From Herbivorax alkaliphila (GTDB taxonomy: Bacteria > Bacillota > Clostridia > Acetivibrionales > Acetivibrionaceae), in the NCBI RefSeq assembly GCF_030848475.1, contig NZ_JAVDDS010000031.1, forward strand, positions 1-47,779: 47,779 nt of DNA, read 5' to 3'. The notes beneath the pieces are model-generated. The model made no database searches and was not told the origin of the DNA. It saw only the letters and a list, made by a program, of their open reading frames with translations. The position numbers and the translations under genes were made by a program. Below are positions 45,718-47,779 of this stretch, piece by piece (the stretch's first letter is position 1; each line of letters starts with the position of its first letter).

Positions 45718-47779
45718 CTAGTCTAATCTTTCTATTAACACTTCACGACCATCTTCATCAATCATGTATGCATGATCTATTGAACCTTCTGCAATGTCAT
45801 AAAATGCCCAATGATCTTCCTCTACATCTTCATATATCTGTGGTGCCTCATACAGTGGCCCTCTGTCTAAAGCTCTGTTCACTAACGCAACAGTCTCAGA
45901 TCTTAAAATCTTGTCTTCCGGTTTAAACGTTCCATCTGGGTAACCACTAATATGACCAAGTCTTGTAAGCTGCTCAATATAGTTCTCTGCCCAGTGTCCT
46001 TCTGAATCCTCAAAGCTAAATTCATCAAAGTGAATTTCACTTATGCCACTAACTAATTCCAAGAACTTAAATACTGCAGTTGAAAACTCAGCTCTTGTTA
46101 TATTTTGATCAGGCTTAAAGGATCCATCTGGATATCCTACAAATAAGTCCCTATCAGATACAAACTTAATCGCCCATGCTGCCCAATGTTCATCATCAAT
46201 ATCTGTGTATTTGTCACCAATTAACAAGTCATAATTATCTTCAGCACCTAATATTCTTGTAAATATCGCAGCCGCCTCAGCTCTTGTTATGTTTCTATCC
46301 GGTCTAAATAGTCCATCTGGATATCCACTTAAATATGCCATATGTTCACCTGTAACAGCGCCTGGAATCTCATCATCATCTGGCTCAACTATTTCATCAT
46401 CTTCTTCGTCATCATCAGGCGTTGGCGACGGTGTTGGTTCTGGTGATCCACCACTTGGAGGTCTCCTTGTTGGTGTTGGTGTTGGTGTTTCTGCAACCTC
46501 TACTCCTCCAGATATAAGTTCAACTTCTAATGAAATTAAATTACCATCTTCAAAATCAAACTCATCTGCAAAGTTAATTTCACTTATACCAACAGGTGCA
46601 GAATCACTAATTTCTACCTGTAATGTTGCAAATACACCATCTGCTTTAATATTGTTGTTTTCAGAACCTGATTCATTGTTAAACATAAACTCTATTCTTC
46701 CCTCTTCACTGTCTATGCTTGAACCAAAATCAGCACCTTCTTCAACTATAGCACCATGAGTAACTTCGGTTACTTCAAGTACATCTGGGTCATAAAACAA
46801 CACAAAATTAGAATTATTTATTTCACTTGCAGGTACATTAATAAAATTAACAGGAACCTGCACTGTTTCACCTACGTCTCCTTCAACTGTTTCTACTTCC
46901 ACCTTCAACTTCTTATCATCTTCGTCGTCTTCATCATCTTCGTCATCTTCATCATCTTCATCTTCGTCGTCTTCATCTTCTTCTTCATCTTCGTCATCTT
47001 CATCATCTTCGTCGTCTTCATCTTCATCATCTTCATCATCTTCATCATCTTCATCATCTTCGTCATCTTCATCTTCGTCGTCTTCATCATCTTCGTCATC
47101 TTCATCATCTTCATCTTCGTCATCTTCATCTTCATCATCTTCATCATCTTCGTCATCTTCATCTTCGTCATCTTCATCTTCATCATCTTCATCATCTTCG
47201 TCATCTTCATCTTCGTCATCTTCATCGTCGTCGTCTTCATCTTCGTCGTCTTCATCATCTTCATCGTCTTCATCATCTTCATCGTCTTCATCATCTTCGT
47301 CTTCATCATCTTCATCATCTTCATCATCTTCATCATCTTCGTCATCTTCATCTTCATCTTCATCATCTTCGTCATCTTCATCTTCATCATCTTCGTCATC
47401 TTCATCTTCATCATCTTCGTCATCTTCATCTTCGTCGTCTTCATCATCTTCGTCATCTTCATCTTCGTCGTCTTCATCATCTTCGTCGTCTTCATCATCT
47501 TCATCATCTTCGTCATCTTCATCTTCGTCATCTTCATCTTCGTCGTCTTCATCATCTTCGTCATCTTCATCTTCGTCGTCTTCATCATCTTCATCTTCAT
47601 CTTCTTCATCATCTTCGTCTTCATCGTCTTCATCGTCTTCATCATCTTCATCGTCTTCATCATCTTCATCTTCGTCATCTTCATCGTCTTCATCGTCTTC
47701 ATCATCTTCATCATCTTCGTCATCTTCATCTTCGTCATCTTCATCGTCTTCATCATCTTCGTCGTCTTCATCATCTTCG
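45718..47779 (-). CDS. Polyacidic cohesin plus triple-SLH surface protein, 5' part outside the window
   Basis: The reading frame of the cohesin continues without a stop upstream of TTG 46908 to the window edge, so the true start is beyond 47779. In order: at least 288 consecutive Asp/Glu residues (47778 down to 46915); KK; a cohesin domain (about 46906 to 46500; VETVEGDVGETVQVPVNF, NNSNFVLFYDPDVLEV); a Thr/Pro and Gly/Ser/Pro linker (TPTPTPTRRPPSGG) followed by an acidic stretch; then three SLH domains with GYPDG and ITRAE motifs, ending DEDGREVLIERLD. SLH domains tether it to the wall and the cohesin would dock a dockerin protein. The acid tract is very unusual. A signal peptide must lie outside the window. 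A TTG start at 46908 would give a 396-residue protein without a signal peptide, which is unlikely. Confidence 0.85.
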   Translation of the reverse strand, partial: EDDEDDEDDEDDEDDEDEDDEDDEDDEDDEDDEDDEDEDDEDDEDDEDDEDDEDEDDEEDEDEDDEDDEDEDDEDDEDDEDEDDEDEDDEDDEDDEDDEDDEDDEDEDDEDDEDDEDEDDEDDEDEDDEDDEDEDDEDDEDEDEDDEDDEDDEDDEDDEDEDDEDDEDDEDDEDDEDDEDEDDDDEDDEDEDDEDDEDDEDEDDEDEDDEDDEDDEDEDDEDEDDEDDEDDEDDEDEDDEDDEDDEDDEDDEDEDDEDDEDDEDEEEDEDDEDEDDEDDEDDEDDEDDKKLKVEVETVEGDVGETVQVPVNFINVPASEINNSNFVLFYDPDVLEVTEVTHGAIVEEGADFGSSIDSEEGRIEFMFNNESGSENNNIKADGVFATLQVEISDSAPVGISEINFADEFDFEDGNLISLEVELISGGVEVAETPTPTPTRRPPSGGSPEPTPSPTPDDDEEDDEIVEPDDDEIPGAVTGEHMAYLSGYPDGLFRPDRNITRAEAAAIFTRILGAEDNYDLLIGDKYTDIDDEHWAAWAIKFVSDRDLFVGYPDGSFKPDQNITRAEFSTAVFKFLELVSGISEIHFDEFSFEDSEGHWAENYIEQLTRLGHISGYPDGTFKPEDKILRSETVALVNRALDRGPLYEAPQIYEDVEEDHWAFYDIAEGSIDHAYMIDEDGREVLIERLD
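46915..47779 (-). repeat. Simple-sequence tract coding only Asp and Glu
   Basis: Every codon on the - strand is GAA, GAT or GAC, arranged mainly as E-D-D and E-D units. GAG is never used. The tract continues past the window end. It looks like expansion of GAAGATGAT/GAAGACGAT-type units by slippage with drift at the third base of Asp codons. Confidence 0.95.

Noticed and set aside
46280-46900. Start of the second cohesin-SLH protein at TTG 46908
   Set aside because: That start has no ribosome site and would remove any signal peptide from a surface protein; the frame is open upstream to the window edge.
46905-47774. A 289-residue Met/Lys/Thr-only open frame
   Set aside because: It is the +1 shadow of the Asp/Glu codons (ATG, AAG and ACG read across GAT-G, GAA-G and GAC-G). 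The Asp/Glu frame joins the cohesin without a stop, so it is the real one.
46915-47779. CRISPR array
   Set aside because: The repetitive tract has no constant repeat with unique spacers; it is a codon-level simple repeat. No other array is present.

Overview
The window is AT-rich DNA from an anaerobic, probably spore-forming-lineage Firmicute of the class Clostridia. The evidence is a Clostridium-type nitrogenase cluster, T-box and c-di-GMP-I riboswitches, S-layer (SLH) and cohesin surface proteins, copper-amine-oxidase-like stalk domains, strong AGGAGG ribosome sites and many TTG/GTG starts. I cannot name the species.

Layout. 1-5440: two secreted proteins on the + strand (a stalk-domain protein and a 1340-residue double von Willebrand A protein). 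5487-7418: glutamine-dependent NAD synthetase on the - strand. 7500-7650: remnants of two dispersed repeat families. 7712-20419: a compact molybdenum nitrogenase cluster read leftwards: nifH, nifI1, nifI2, nifD, nifK, nifE, a nifN-nifB fusion, a thioredoxin-like [2Fe-2S] ferredoxin, modA, modB and a homocitrate synthase split into nifV-omega and nifV-alpha. As I remember it, this is essentially the Clostridium pasteurianum order. 20563-23212: amtB, a PII gene and an ANTAR-domain antiterminator, all on the same strand. The leaders of nifH, of the PII gene and of the ANTAR gene each carry an intrinsic terminator. A small hexaloop hairpin that overlaps the 5' arm of that terminator precedes each one. 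I read this as a nitrogen regulon controlled by RNA antitermination, plus post-translational control of nitrogenase by NifI1/NifI2.

23400-32400: a lipoprotein gene, REP-like palindromes, a valine T-box operon (a small membrane protein, then valS), an alpha/beta hydrolase, an acidic stalk-domain lipoprotein and a NagZ-like glycosidase. 32475-35849: a three-gene operon of a MotA/ExbB-like channel with a long coiled tail, a MotB/OmpA-like partner with a coiled-coil neck, and a TPR protein. It resembles the ZorA/ZorB motor of Zorya defence without the known effectors. 36092-39124: class II aldolase, ApbE lipoprotein, an XRE regulator with a degenerate S24-like domain, and a small zinc-ribbon protein whose leader contains an anti-Shine-Dalgarno sequence. 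39496-41841: a ClpE-like unfoldase. 42500-43672: a promoter, two tandem c-di-GMP-I riboswitches with a terminator between them, and a secreted transglutaminase-like protein. 43774-47779: two paralogous cohesin plus SLH surface proteins. The second runs off the window, and its cohesin is preceded by an uninterrupted tract of at least 288 Asp/Glu codons.

The main themes are nitrogen fixation and its control, and cell-surface construction (SLH, cohesin, VWA, stalk, transglutaminase, c-di-GMP). The strongest candidates for something not well described are the polyacidic cohesin-SLH protein, the orphan Zorya-like motor with a TPR partner, and the three-leader ANTAR regulon.
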